Source of the DNA: Pseudoneurospora amorphoporcata
Lineage: Eukaryota > Ascomycota > Sordariomycetes > Sordariales > Sordariaceae
Assembly: GCA_033297205.1 (NCBI GenBank)
Contig: MU859188.1
Location: forward strand, 1-64,000
Direction of reading: 5' to 3'
DNA length: 64,000 bases
The notes under the pieces are model-generated. The model was not told the DNA's origin, did not search any database, and saw only the letters and a program-made list of their open reading frames with translations. Of the stretch, positions 23,612 through 34,597 are shown in pieces (the stretch's first letter is position 1; each line of letters opens with the position of its first letter). Position numbers and translations under genes: made by a program.

Positions 23612-24458
23612 CTACAGCACCATACCAGTCACAAAGCTCAACGCCATACCCACAACAGCCGTGAGAGCAACGCTGTTCAGTCCAACGAGCGAGGCACCGC
23701 TCTTCGTGTCGTCCGCGGCCGCGCCGCCATCGGTACTATTACCACTCTGCTCCTTGACCTGAGCAAACGACACCTTCTCATCAGTCTTGCACTCATCCTT
23801 CGGCAGCGCCGTGGCGTTGGCTCGGAAGGTGATATCGGCGCACTATTATCACCGTCTTTATTAGCACATCTCCTTCCCCACTCACCCATCATCTTCCCTC
23901 TCAGGATCGGGGGACCACCAAAAGCCTCACATTATACAAAGCACTCCCACTCTCCCCGACCGTAACAACCTGGATACTTCCCTCCTGGCCATCCGACGGG
24001 CTCAAACCCTCGGGAAGCGGCAGGTCAACGCATAGCGTGCCCGCTCCCGTCACATTCCAAAACGTGGGGCCGGTAAGGGTGTAGTTGAAGTTGGTCACGT
24101 TGCCGCCCAGACCGAGGTTGACGAAGACGTACTCCCACGGGTGGTGCAAGTCTAGCTTGAGGCTGCCGCCTTTGAGGGGCCAGTCGGTGCGGTTGCCCGA
24201 GGTGGAGGTGGAGGCGGGGGCGCCGGCGCCTGTGAGGGTGGGAATGGGGTGTTAGTTTTGAGTGGAACGAGGAGGGAAGTGAGGGGGTAGGGGAGAGGGG
24301 AGAGGAGGGAGGGATAAGGGCTTACAAGGATATTGCCATTGCGAGTAGTTGGTGTCGGACTTGAGGGTGTCGGCGCGCCAGGCGGGGTATTCGAGGCCGA
24401 AGTGCGCGGATGCGAGAGGCGCGACGGCTGCGGCGAAGAGGAGAGTTGCGGAGACCAT
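23612..24458 (-). CDS. BIM1-like copper-acquisition protein (LPMO-related), GPI-anchored, 220 aa
   Basis: Coding exons are 24458-24326, 24229-23931 and 23842-23612. Introns of 96 nt (phase 1) and 88 nt (phase 0) have CTAAC/CTAAT branch sites. Residues 1-18 are a signal peptide ending ASA, so the mature protein starts with His19 (HFGLEYPAWRADT). A free N-terminal His is the metal ligand of the copper histidine brace. The body follows the LPMO-like X325/BIM1 pattern: NYSQWQYPCGAG, GGSLKLDLHHPWEYVFVNLG, N-glycosylation sites in NVTNFNYTL, CVDLPLPEGL and GSIQVVTVGESGSALYNCADITF. The C-terminus is a Ser/Gly-rich linker plus a hydrophobic tail, typical of GPI attachment. Family members bind copper at the cell surface and help its uptake (Cryptococcus Bim1) rather than oxidise polysaccharides. 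Role here is by homology. Confidence 0.87.
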
Positions 24459-26078
24459 TTTGTTGGTGTTGTTTCGGTTGACTGATGGTGATTGTCGATG
24501 TTGGAGGAGGGAGAAATGATCGGATCTCGCTCAGGATTCGGCAGCGTGTGTCGTTTAGGAATCGCGGAACTCTTCGAAGGTGTCCGCTACGTCACCAGAA
24601 ATTCTTAATTTGGTTTGTTTGTTGTTTAGTTATTATCGACGGGCTTCTAGTTTCTCAATCCGGTTGACGGCTCGATGGTTGAAAGACACGGGCGACGGGA
24701 GAAAGAGTACGGGAGGAAGACCTGGCAGCAGCTGAGGTGTTTGCGAAACGTCGAAAGGAATATAGCTTCTTTATACCCCCTTGTATCTACAGTTTTTTGC
24801 TTTCCTCTGATTCGAGAGTTTAATGATTCCCATTCACCGAAGTGAACCGCTGAACAATGAATTGAGTGAGCAAGTTTGTAGTGTAGCTTGTACCTTGTGC
24901 TTGTGCCACCAACCAGTCCGTGGACCTGGAACGTACCAATGTCCAAACCCGCGCAGCGAGGGGACCCACTATCTTGCTCAACTGCAGTCACAACTGCAGC
25001 CCTGCGTACCTGAGTCGTACCTTCCATTTGCTTTGTTACCATTTTGTCTTGTAAAAGGAGGAAGCAGCAGCTTCGTGGCAGCTCCAGCTCCAGCTCCAGC
25101 TTCCCCTCAGGCCCCGAGCGCGGGAGTGCTGACAACAGCTCTTCTTGGCAATCCAATAGCATCACCAAATCGGGCACTAAGTGAGCAAGTTATTGTAAGT
25201 CAAGGGGTTCCCTTATACCTTCCAGCCCTTGCTCCATTCAGTGTATTCTTCAGTTCGATTCGGTTACCTACCTAAGTACGCTTCCATCTCTCGCCTGTCC
25301 CGTCAGGCACACTTCCTCAACACCGGGCCTGGACCACCTTGGCGAAACCCCAAAGCAGCAGAACCTTTCCCACGACTTGCCTACGGACGACAACCGATTA
25401 TGCCAGGAACGATGAATCCAGCTCACGAGGCCAAGCACCAGCTCACCGAGAAATGAGCGGCGGCGGTGGCTTGTTGGCACGAGTAAGTTACGTGGGATTT
25501 GAAGGCTCGAGATCGCGGAAGTGGAAGGTTGGATGGATGTTGGGGGTTGGAATAAACTTGCTCAAATGAACGCGCATGGCCTGGGGTCGTTTGCATGCGG
25601 GAAGGGACTACCACTTTCAGCAGGAAGGTACGTACCGCAGCCGCGAATTGCTTCTTGTGTTCAGGCGTTCTAGACTTTGATCTCAGCTTTAAGGTGTACG
25701 TCGAAGCTTATTGAGTTATTTCTATTTCTTGCGGGAATATTACTTCGCTTGTTGTTCTGTCGTTTGAAATTTGTCGCATCTCTCGTACAATGACTCGGGG
25801 ACGCACGTGAGGTGCGATGTCAGACGAACGTGTTCCGAGTTGGAAGATGGGATGAACGCGAGTGGTACCTGATCGGCGCTGTTCGTGCAGAGGAGTTCGC
25901 ACGAAAATCCGGGCAATCGGGATTCTTAAAGGACGAAAAGGAATGCAAAGACGCATGACGGCTCCTTTCTTGTGGTGCTTTGTTTACACCCCTTTTAACA
26001 GTCTGCAATTATTTGCTTCAATTACAATTGACCTTCAAAAGTGCATCCTCCGCAACATCTTCGCAACAATTATAAAAA
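24459..26078. other. Intergenic stretch
   Basis: No gene is seen. A short CCAGCT(CCAGCT)n run lies near 25081-25100. The right end flanks tRNA-Gly. Confidence 0.5.
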
Positions 26079-26149
26079 GCGCCAGTGGTTTAGTGGTAAA
26101 ATCCATCGTTGCCATCGATGGGCCCCGCGTTCGATTCGCGGCTGGCGCA
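26079..26149 (+). tRNA. tRNA-Gly (anticodon GCC)
   Basis: 71 bases. The acceptor stem GCGCCAG pairs with CTGGCGC, followed by discriminator A. The D arm has TGGTTTAGTGGTAAAATCCA, the anticodon loop is TTGCCAT with the stem ATCG/CGAT, and the T loop is TTCGATT within GCG/CGC pairs. No intron. A T-rich stretch just downstream can serve as the polymerase III terminator. Confidence 0.97.
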
Positions 26150-26347
26150 ATTGTTTGTCGACTGAGTCAGTTCGGATTTTTTGTTTTTTATGTTCCCCAT
26201 GTTTTCTTTATACCATTTTGTTTGGTGCCCCCGTTGGAACACCCAGGCCGAAAGCCGGGATGGGGCATGAAAATAGTTTCCACTCATATTGGCGGTGGTA
26301 ACAGTTGAGCTTATCAAAGCCCCGCTCCGAGCCGAAAAGTCAACAAC

Positions 26348-26421
26348 GGTCCGATGGTGTAGTTGGTTATCACGTCAGTCTAACACACTGAAGGTCCCCA
26401 GATCGAGCCTGGGTCGGATCA
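26348..26421 (+). tRNA. tRNA-Val (anticodon AAC)
   Basis: 74 bases. The acceptor GGTCCGA pairs with TCGGATC using one G-T pair; discriminator A. The D arm has TGGTGTAGTTGGTTATCAC, the anticodon loop is CTAACAC with the stem CAGT/ACTG, and the T loop TCGAGCC lies in a CCCAG/CTGGG stem. No intron. It lies about 200 bases after tRNA-Gly on the same strand; the two are separately transcribed. Confidence 0.95.
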
Positions 26422-27359
26422 ACTGTTTCTTCTCTTTTGCGAGTTTTCCCCCTTCAAATTTTTCCCGAAATCTGTTTTCGTCGCATTTGAATACTTCAAC
26501 ATTCGTCTGCAAAGCAATGCTTGCGCGCCTTTTGCACCAATCTACCCTTTCTGCACGTTCCTGCAGTTAATGCTTTCCTTTTGGCGTATGCTCTGCAATC
26601 TAGATCAAATCGTTTAAACCATCGTTGAAGCCTTCAATCCTATACCTTAACCACGATTTCGTCTCATATCAATTTTTTTACCCGCCGGTCTGGTTCACCT
26701 CAAGTGGTGTCATTGGACGTCATCATTGCACTGTGCGCAAAGCGACTCTAACAAGATGACAGCTCGAGGCTTGTTCACCAATGAGCATGTGAATCTCACC
26801 GACAGCCGTTCAGGAGGTCTTCTATTGGTTTGACCTGGGTTTCAGCACCACCGAGTGGACTCGGCTTATTTCCATCATGCATCCCGAACGCGATAAACGC
26901 GCTTAAAGGCTCGGCCTGGTTGGATGTGGATCTCAAGATACTCAGATTTCCCCCAAGTCGATGCTCGCATAAATCCGAAAACGAGATTCTGGGGGTCGAA
27001 GCTGAAGAGGGCGCAGTACAGAGCTTTGTAAGCGCCAGTGTGCCACATCCCCACGCACCTTGGGGGTTACAGAAGAGACTGTTGGAACAGAACACGAACA
27101 AGAATATGGAATTGGCGACGTCAGAAGGAGATAGCTCAGACGTAAGAGAAACACCTTGGAAGATGAAAGGACTACGTGGGATTCGATACGACTGGGAGGA
27201 ACTTCAAAATGTGAGCATCAGTGCGTATTTAAGGTCAATGACTTGCTTGTCTAAAAAAATGAAGCACTCACTTGTATCGACAGTCCGATCCACTCTGAGA
27301 CTGAACCAGACACGAACCACCTCTTCAACTACCCAACAACCTCATCTACCAGCTTCAAA
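26422..27359. other. Intergenic stretch
   Basis: A 177-codon open frame at 26830-27363 runs into the next gene but has no domain content and no ATG near its start; I read it as chance. The stretch probably holds the promoter of the proline-rich secreted protein. Confidence 0.45.
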
Positions 27360-28154
27360 ATGACAAACTCCGGGGGCTTTGCATTCACCCTCCGACAAGT
27401 TTCCCTCCTCCTCTTCCTCATCGTCAACCTTATCTCAGCGGCCTACATCCCACCACGCAGACTCACACGACCCCAACTCGACCAAACCCACAACGCCCAC
27501 CCTGTCATCAAGCGAAACCCACTCCCGCTCCCACAAGATCCAGACCTCCTCGAGGTTATCCCCACAGCGACGGCACTTCATCACACACAATTCCCCACAG
27601 CACTTCAACTTCCTTCCATCCGGCATACGGAACTTCCTGCCGACGCATTCATCACGTGGGCACCACCTCCCGAAGCAATCCCAACCACGGCGCCTTATGA
27701 GCAATTCACCACGATACCTTATCAAGCACCTCCAGCAGAATTTACGTGGCCGCCTCCTGAGGCGTTCATCACGACGGCGCCTTACACAGGATACTTTGCC
27801 AAAAGAAAGCCATCCCCGCTTCCGCAGAATCCTGAAGACTTGCTCCATGTCGTCCCTACCCCGCCTCCTTCCCCGCCTCCTCTCCCGACTCCCGAACCGG
27901 TGGTAACTCCCCTCCCGGAACCGGTCACGCCGCTGCCTCCTGCTATCACTCCGTTACCCCCGGCTGTAACCCCAATCTTGGAACCTGTGACACCCCTGCC
28001 TCCGGCTGTGTCTCCGATTGCTGATTTAGGGGCTGAGGGTGGTGGCATTTGGGAGACTCCGGTTGTTGTGCCTACTCCTGTAGCTGCCAAGCGGGCGGGA
28101 GCGCCGAGGGCGGTGAGGCGGAAGAGGGCGGGGAGGACTTTACAATTGATTTGA
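27360..28154 (+). CDS. Secreted proline-rich protein with Lys-Arg processing sites, 264 aa
   Basis: A single exon starting AAAATGAC. Residues ~10-28 are a hydrophobic signal peptide (VSLLLFLIVNLISAA). The mature part is proline-rich with no known domain. Lys-Arg pairs lie at residues 51-52, 148-149 and 244-245, with RRKR at 253-256 and RR at 33-34; these are candidate Kex2 sites. The first two are followed by related sequences, KRNPLPLPQDPDLLEVIPT and KRKPSPLPQNPEDLLHVVPT. Between them TTAPY and PPPEA recur. Residues ~165-220 are tandem TPLPPAVTP-like units. It could be a precursor of small secreted peptides or a cell-wall structural protein; the sequence does not decide. It contains no cysteine, so it is not a typical disulphide-rich effector. 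Confidence 0.72.
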   Translation: MTNSGGFAFTLRQVSLLLFLIVNLISAAYIPPRRLTRPQLDQTHNAHPVIKRNPLPLPQDPDLLEVIPTATALHHTQFPTALQLPSIRHTELPADAFITWAPPPEAIPTTAPYEQFTTIPYQAPPAEFTWPPPEAFITTAPYTGYFAKRKPSPLPQNPEDLLHVVPTPPPSPPPLPTPEPVVTPLPEPVTPLPPAITPLPPAVTPILEPVTPLPPAVSPIADLGAEGGGIWETPVVVPTPVAAKRAGAPRAVRRKRAGRTLQLI

Positions 28155-28507
28155 GGTTAAAATGTCGAAGCAATGATACGAGCGAATGGTGTTTGGAAGG
28201 AAATGGGTGCTATGGGCGAAGAGGCAGGTATATGAAAAGTTAGTTCAAAGGAGGGAATTGACGATCACGGGCAGGAAAGGGAAGAGAGAGGGTGGGGGGG
28301 AGGGTGAAGAACGAAAAGTGTATTCTGTATTCTTTTGTACATTATCATTAGTCGAATGGTATCATATGCATATCCCCAACGCCATTGTGCAAACTCCATG
28401 ACCAAATCCATACCCAAGGCTTTGTGCCTAGCGTTTCCCATCCAGCCAGTCTACTGGCTCTTCTTCTACTGACCATCTACTATCCATCAACTAACCACCC
28501 TCAGCTC
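28155..28507. other. Intergenic stretch between converging genes
   Basis: This stretch of about 350 bases contains the 3' ends of the proline-rich protein gene (+) and the next gene (-). A G-rich run lies near 28290. Nothing else is seen. Confidence 0.5.
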
Positions 28508-29737
28508 TCAAACAGGAGTGTCCTCATCAAAATAACTACCCCAAACCCCCTCCACCTCCGCTGCATACTCCGCCGGGCTCAACTGCCTCAACCCCTTCTT
28601 GCCCAGCTCCCTCTGTTCCTCCACCGGATCAATCACCGGCGTCACCACCCTCACATTCAACGACGAGACCCGTCTCGGCAACCGTCCCGGCACGGGCGAC
28701 GGCCCCCCTTCCTTGGCGTTGTAGCGATCGATAATCCCAATCAACCCCGAAAAAGCATCAGCTTCGGCTTTGCCGCATTCGCGGGCCGTGGGGTTGTCCA
28801 GGTCTAGGTTCGAAGGGTTCATTAACCGGTTTAGGGCGTCGAGGTTGTAAGTCTTTGGTTGCCTTTTGCTGACGGTAATGGCATCGCTTTCTCCTGACCC
28901 CGTTGAGTCGTCTGACCGGCGTCGGTTGGGCGTGCTCTTGCTGCTCTTGTGGTAGTAACCCTGTGAGAGGCGGAAGTTGATGCGTGCTGGCGGGTTGCGT
29001 TTGCCGGGGTAGAAGTGGGAGCGGTGGAGTTGGGATTTTGGTGAGGGGGTTGGAAGTTGAGGTGTTATGCAGTGATAGGATTCCATGGATAGAGGACGGA
29101 GCGGTGATCGAGGTGGTGGTGAGAGTGGTGAGGGTGGTGAGGGAGGCGCGTAGTTAGGCGGTGGGGGAGTTTCGTCCGCGTCTGATAGACTGCTGACATC
29201 GTCGTTGTGGACGTCTGGTTCAAGTTCTGGGACTTGGTCGGACCCTGATGATAAGGGTCGTGATTGCGCTGGGTCTGAGCCGTCTGATAGAGGTTGTGTT
29301 GGTGTTGGTAGAGGAAGGGATATTTGGTGTGACCCGGACATCGATGGCCGTCGTGGTGACTTTGGAGGAGGTGGAGGCACCAAGCAAGCGCTTGGTGAGA
29401 GAAATCTGTTCTCGTTATATGTCGAGTTTGTGGAAGTCATCGAAATATGTGTTGACTTGGATGAAGTGCTGTAGATGCTTGATGTCTTTCTACAGGCAAC
29501 AGGTCGTGGGAGTGAGAAGTTCAGGAATCCGGTAGTCGGGGCTTCATGTGACCGGAATACAGAAAGGGGTCTCGGTGTTGGCGATCCGTTGTTCGGGATT
29601 ACCAAAGGTGGAAGTGATGTTCCCCGAGAGTGTGCCAATGTGTGAGACAAGGTTGGCGGTGATGGAGGAGGCCGTCGAGGTGGTTCACTGTAAAGACCTT
29701 CAGACATGCTATGTCCATGCCCATGCAGTGCTGCCAT
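28508..29737 (-). CDS. Hypothetical Pro/Ser-rich protein, 409 aa
   Basis: A single exon beginning at an ATG (MAALHGHGHSM). Residues ~15-290 are low-complexity and Pro/Ser-rich, with many SP/TP sites (PPPNYAPPSPPSPLSPPP), suggesting disorder and phosphorylation. The C-terminal ~110 residues look folded and are probably the conserved part: KTYNLDALNRLMNPSNLDL, GKAEADAFSGLIGIIDRYN, SSLNVRVVTPVIDPVEEQRE, then LSPAEYAAEVEGVWGSYFDED at the very end. No signal peptide or transmembrane segment. I do not recognise the family; such proteins are common in filamentous fungi as scaffold or regulatory factors, but no role can be assigned. Confidence 0.72.
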   Translation of the reverse strand: MAALHGHGHSMSEGLYSEPPRRPPPSPPTLSHTLAHSRGTSLPPLVIPNNGSPTPRPLSVFRSHEAPTTGFLNFSLPRPVACRKTSSIYSTSSKSTHISMTSTNSTYNENRFLSPSACLVPPPPPKSPRRPSMSGSHQISLPLPTPTQPLSDGSDPAQSRPLSSGSDQVPELEPDVHNDDVSSLSDADETPPPPNYAPPSPPSPLSPPPRSPLRPLSMESYHCITPQLPTPSPKSQLHRSHFYPGKRNPPARINFRLSQGYYHKSSKSTPNRRRSDDSTGSGESDAITVSKRQPKTYNLDALNRLMNPSNLDLDNPTARECGKAEADAFSGLIGIIDRYNAKEGGPSPVPGRLPRRVSSLNVRVVTPVIDPVEEQRELGKKGLRQLSPAEYAAEVEGVWGSYFDEDTPV

Positions 29738-31434
29738 GCTGGTGTAAGGTACCGAAGATGGTGTTCGGGGAGGCTAGCTCGGCGCAGGGGACGAACGAAG
29801 TCAAAGCGAACGAACTGAGCAGTTGTTGAAGCTCTCAAATACAACTTGATGCGGTGAACAAGGAGGCTTTCGTTAACAACCCGGACAAAGCTTGTGTGGA
29901 CTCACTCGAGTCAAGAAAGCTGCAAGTATTGTGTAGATCTGGGTGGCCCGGGTGTCGTCAGATATCGAATTAAAATGGAGTAGCAGTACACTACCAACGT
30001 GGCTGAGATTGTGCCATCACTCACCTCAGACCAATTGGACGCTCATAAGTAGGGAATCCTATCCCCACCTAACCACCGATTGACATGTTTAGTGAAGCAC
30101 TTTTGCCTCGTGTTATTGCTCGAACCCCGTCTACTGGAACTTGGGGGAGTGGCACAATGGAAGCCAGGACGACATTTGCTGGCTGGCTGGCAACGGCCGC
30201 TAACAAGCAGTTTTTAGCCTTGGAACCGGTGCTCAAAGTCCGACTTGCGGGGATCGTGGAGATCCATCAAAACTTCCTTCAAGCTGACGGGCTCAACGAC
30301 CTCGGAAGCCCCTGCCTGACGGACTTGGTGAAGAATTTCAGCATTTTGCGCCTGCCGCCTGGTGAGGATTCGACGACGTTCTGTTTTTCAGTGGGCTGGA
30401 GCGTGGCTGCGCTATAAATACGGATCGGATGACGTCGGGTTACTTCCAAACAACTTCGGCTCAGCCCCGCATGGGTTAGAATACACTAGTTGGCCTCCGG
30501 TCTTGGCATAGGTGGAGCCACCCAACACCGGACGATCTGGCTGGACCCGCTCTGCCGCAGACGGCAGGCAAGGCATCCTGGAGTTTCCATTTGTTCTTTT
30601 CCTTTACGAACACAACCGTGAGTTCGCGACGACCTCGAATTCCGTGTCGCCGTCGAAGTTCGTGCGATTCAACCATGCGAATGTCTTCTCGTATGACCCA
30701 CCCAGCGCAACCTCGACTTGTCAACTGACCATACAAACGTTGGCAGAAGAACGGAATACGAGCCCCGACCTTCGAACGACGAATCACGATACGAGTAACA
30801 ATAGCACAGGTCTCGGCCACTCCCATCGAGCTGACTTCCTACAATGTCCGGCTTGGCACCGAGCATGATTCGCACCACGAAGGAGTTCCAAGAAACGTGT
30901 GATGACCACGAGCGAGCAACGTTCTATTTACCGGCTGCTTGGTACACCGTCCACCGTACGCGCAAGTGTCATGGCTGAGACATATGATTGCCAGGGGAGA
31001 CAGGCCAAGATCTGCCATCACTGCCTTGCGAATTCGGCAATCTGTCCCTGCAATAAAAGAAAGAGAATATGAACAGAAGAGCAGACCGGAATTGCCGGCT
31101 GCTACACTATTTCCAGGCATATGCAAGCCTACGTTGCACAACGGCTTCTCTGTGTAACACTCGCAGCAGGAATAGCGATGAACACCATACATAAGGTAGT
31201 GGGGAAAACGCGGTTGAACGGACAAAAAGACAGCTTCAATTCTCAGACCATGCCTCGCCAACGGCACCCGCAAAACAGAACGACAAACGCCTCGCTTCGC
31301 TATCTTGCACCTAGGTATCCCCATAAAAGCAAAACACCTGCCTTGTCCCCCTACCGGAATATGATGATATGTACAGACCTCTTTTTCTTATTCTTCTTCC
31401 TCCACATGTATTTTTACCCAGGCAGCCAGTATCA
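29738..31434. other. Intergenic stretch
   Basis: No convincing gene. A 110-codon frame at 30085-30417 has no motif. A good TATAAATA stands at about 30414, but no credible gene follows; an unannotated noncoding transcript there is possible and unproven. Confidence 0.4.
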
Positions 31435-32118
31435 TCACCACCATTCCCCATGAAACAGCCCCGTCGTTGTCACATGTTCCGGCAGTGCTACCCGCTTCGG
31501 CAACGGCGCCAGGATCGTCAGCTCCTTCGTCTGCCCCACCCCTGCATACCGATACCCATACCCATAATCCTGCCGCTCATACCACGGCACACCGTCCTTG
31601 GATCCGTCTTTTGGCGACGACCGCGGCGACGACCTCGTCGACTTGAGAGAGCACACCGTCGTGACCCTGCTCCTGACCTTCTTCAACTCCTCCAGCCTCT
31701 GCAACAGCTTCTCCCTATTCCACAACCTCTTAACATGCAGCTGCTTAACCCCGTCCTCAACCTCGTCGTAATACACTGTTCCCGGTACGGGAGGCTCGAA
31801 AAGAACCACACTCTCCGCCCAAGCCTTAGCCTGCTCCTCGTCCGCGTCCGAAAAAGTAAACGTCACGCTGTCTTCGTCGTCCGGTTGCCGCATGGTGATG
31901 AACCATGTGAGGAAGCTGGGCATGGCTAGCGTGACTTCTTTGGAGGCGGCATGGTACACGGCAAGTCGTCGATAACTCCCCACAGCCTGCGCATAAGGCG
32001 GCCGCGAATCTTCGGCGTCGAGGTACGCGGCGTAGGCGGCGGCGAGGGCACGGTGCGAGAAGACGAGGCTTATCCGGTCGTCGCAGACCGAGACGTCTAT
32101 GGCTGCTAATGTTGGCAT
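31435..32118 (-). CDS. Hypothetical protein, 227 aa
   Basis: A single exon starting MPTLAAIDVSVCDD. The frame is open for ~90 more codons upstream but without an ATG, so 32118 is the first possible start. Residues ~1-135 look globular (RISLVFSHRALAAAYAAYL, SYRRLAVYHAASKEVTLAM, FLTWFITMRQPDDEDSVTFTF). A charged helix follows (LWNREKLLQRLEELKKVRSR, possibly coiled coil), then a Ser/Lys-rich linker and a Tyr-rich tail (YGYGYRYAG). No signal peptide. Family unknown. The coding bias (G/C third positions) and length make it a likely gene. It is flanked by long stretches without genes. Confidence 0.65.
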   Translation of the reverse strand: MPTLAAIDVSVCDDRISLVFSHRALAAAYAAYLDAEDSRPPYAQAVGSYRRLAVYHAASKEVTLAMPSFLTWFITMRQPDDEDSVTFTFSDADEEQAKAWAESVVLFEPPVPGTVYYDEVEDGVKQLHVKRLWNREKLLQRLEELKKVRSRVTTVCSLKSTRSSPRSSPKDGSKDGVPWYERQDYGYGYRYAGVGQTKELTILAPLPKRVALPEHVTTTGLFHGEWW

Positions 32119-34525
32119 GGCTGGCGCGGACTTATCTTTTTGTGTTGAGTCGTATCTGATGTTCGAAATGAAAGAGGCGGGACTTGATGATGATAATGAT
32201 GATGCCCGAAGAGATGATTGAGACCAGCTCAACAATGGTGTGGGCGAGCGACGGATGGTTTCGGTGCCGTGATGAGTTGTCGTCGTTGACTGTCTTGTCT
32301 CTGTTTGTCTTGCGCTTCGCGAGCGGCTCAGCTGGTTCTTGGCGGCGGTCTTTTGTCGGCGCTGCGAAATGCGGCGAATGCGATAAAAACCCAACGCTGA
32401 GTGACGAGTCGACTTTGGTCACACCCAAATCTTCGGTAGTTCTTTTCGCCCCGATCTTTTCTCGATATTCCCTGAGCGCAAAAGGAGCACAGCGACAACA
32501 AGTTGGAAATATCGTCAAGATTTTGAGATGTGTAGTAAGTAGAATCGACAACATCAATCACGAGCTGGACGACCCAAGGGAAAAATAACAGCCTAGGCGC
32601 GCAGCAGTAGCAAGCAGCACATGCGGTTTAAAAAAAGCCTCTAGCTCTAGTCTTCCCCTCTCAGATCTGACATTTACATACAAGGCCGTCTAGCTCCATT
32701 GCTGATAATGTTAACGTTAACGAGCCAATGAAGCAAGTCCAGTTGTTCGATGTTGCCTTTTTCTCCTCCTCTTTTGCTCAAATTTTTCCTTTCTCTTCCA
32801 CTCACAATCTTTGTTCTGTTGCATGCTGCAAGTGGCCCGAAGGTACACAGTATGTCCAGTCAAAAAGCGGTGAAGTGGCACTTCTTCCTTCTTGCAGCAT
32901 TCAAATCCAGCCAGTGGTTTTGCTCGCCGCTCGCAGCGCAGTAGTGAACTGCTCGACACTCATGCACGCACCAAACATCCTGCTTGGGTTGCAGTTCTGC
33001 GGTTCGCTCTGAATGGATACAGATGGATCTTCGCGGCTCACATGGGGCGGGGGTCGTTTTCGGCAAAGGCAGACTAGTCAAGCCATAGTCGCAGTTGCAA
33101 TCGGGCACTTATTCGTTCGCTTGATATCGCTCCAAGAAGTGTCCAACAATGCAAGAGTCTTCTTTTCTTCTTATCCAATGTTGCGGTGCCCATCGATTGT
33201 GTGAGCCTGTGAGAAGAAGGGATTCGCGCGAATATCTTTGCTCGACCTCGCTTTCGATTTGTTCAGAGGCACCAATGGAGATACTACGGAGATCGAACCG
33301 TTTGTTCATTTGTCTGCGACTCTGCGAGTGAGTCGAGCCGTCGTGGGCTCGTGGGCCCCTCTCTTTTTAACCATCATGTCCACCCAATTGTTGTTAAGTT
33401 TATCTTGGGGGAGGTTCTTCGGTTGCTCCATATAAAGGCATCCCGGGCCCTCTCCGCATGCAACCACGGCAGGAGACTTTCATCATCGGACGTGTGATTT
33501 CCTGCACGCCGTTATCGTGCGAATCGTAAGACGCTGCAAGACATGCGACGTCGACAGCTGTTGAGAATCTTGATAGGTGTGACCTTGACGAAAGTCGGCA
33601 ATCTTCGGTTTCCTCATCTTAGCAGAGCCCGAGAGGCATTTTGTTGTAGCACCGCAGATAGGTAGTCAGACTGAACCAGGCGGAGTTATTGTCGATGCCC
33701 GAAAGACCCAATTATTACACTCGGCGCTTTAGTTATGAGACCACCCGCTCTGCCTAAATTTGGTCTTTGCGTTTCCCCCTTGGCCGCTCTCTGGTCCGAA
33801 GAAACAAGAGCACACTCGCCAGCCTCACTAACGGGAACTTATCGAGAGGTTTGTCTTTAGTCGTTCGGCGGCAATTCGGCTTCGAAGTCTACTGGAGAGA
33901 GCGCTCGAAGGGGGAGAACTTCTCAAGATCAACCCGTGAGGTGAAGTTTCTGCTCATGCAATGACTTTCCAAAGTGTTTCAAATCTGCAGCTGCATGTAA
34001 GAATATGGACCCGGAGAAGATCGCTAGACCGAAAGTACATGATGCCAAATAGAGACATCGTGCGCTCTCAGGGTCCAGTCTACTTCCATCCACCTCCATC
34101 CATCTCCGCGGTCCATGATCCATCTTCCCCCATCCCGCTCGTTCTCGTCGTCGACCCCTCCCCGAGCCTCCTTCTTCTCCGCGCGCTATTGTGAACGAGA
34201 TCTCGAAAGTCCCACCGCGGATCGTTAGACCGAAGCGGCGGGTGGAACCGTCCGGGCTGGCGCCAACGCAAACGGCTTCCCGTTTTGCATCGCCCGGGCA
34301 TCTTCGGTCGCGTGTGGGCGTTGAGGTATGTACACCGACGCCAAGCCCGAATCGGTACAGCATTGCGGATCCACTTCTCTCACCGCGGCCAGCCGCCAAC
34401 GGGGCGGCGGGGCGGCCAGGAGTCACCGCCCTGGGAGCCTGGCCCGCTGCACCTTCCCCTAAATAATGACAACTAACGGAACCCAACGTCAACAAATTGA
34501 GCAGATTAACAGAGTTGACTCAACC
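32119..34525. other. Intergenic stretch with a tRNA-Met-like relic
   Basis: No protein gene is seen. The left end is the upstream region of the 227-residue protein. A tRNA-sized relic lies at 33701-33768. The right end flanks tRNA-Pro. Confidence 0.45.
33701..33768 (-). pseudogene. tRNA-Met-like relic (CAT)
   Basis: Read on the minus strand, the ends AAAGACC and GGTCTTT pair perfectly over seven bases, 68 bases apart. Inside are GGCAGAGC, which resembles the 3' half of a D arm, and CTCATAA, which resembles a tRNA-Met anticodon loop. The anticodon stem pairs only partly and no normal T loop (TTCRANY) is present. I read it as a decayed tRNA. Confidence 0.3.
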
Positions 34526-34597
34526 GGCTCTGTGGTGTAGTGGTAGCATACTTGCTTTGGGTGCAAGTGGTCCCAGGTTCGAACCCTGGCTGAGCCC
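34526..34597 (+). tRNA. tRNA-Pro (anticodon TGG)
   Basis: 72 bases. The acceptor GGCTC pairs with GAGCC, followed by discriminator C. The D arm has TGGTGTAGTGGTAGCATA, the anticodon stem CTTGC/GCAAG holds the loop TTTGGGT, and the T arm CCAGG/CCTGG holds TTCGAAC. No intron. A T run (TTTTTTTCC) follows about 20 bases downstream and can terminate polymerase III. Confidence 0.97.

Noticed and set aside
26830..27363. 177-codon open frame upstream of the proline-rich protein
   Set aside because: No domain, no proper start, and it overlaps the promoter and start of a better gene.
30085..30417. 110-codon open frame with a TATAAATA just after it
   Set aside because: The TATA box lies at the wrong end for this frame, and the translation shows no recognisable domain.
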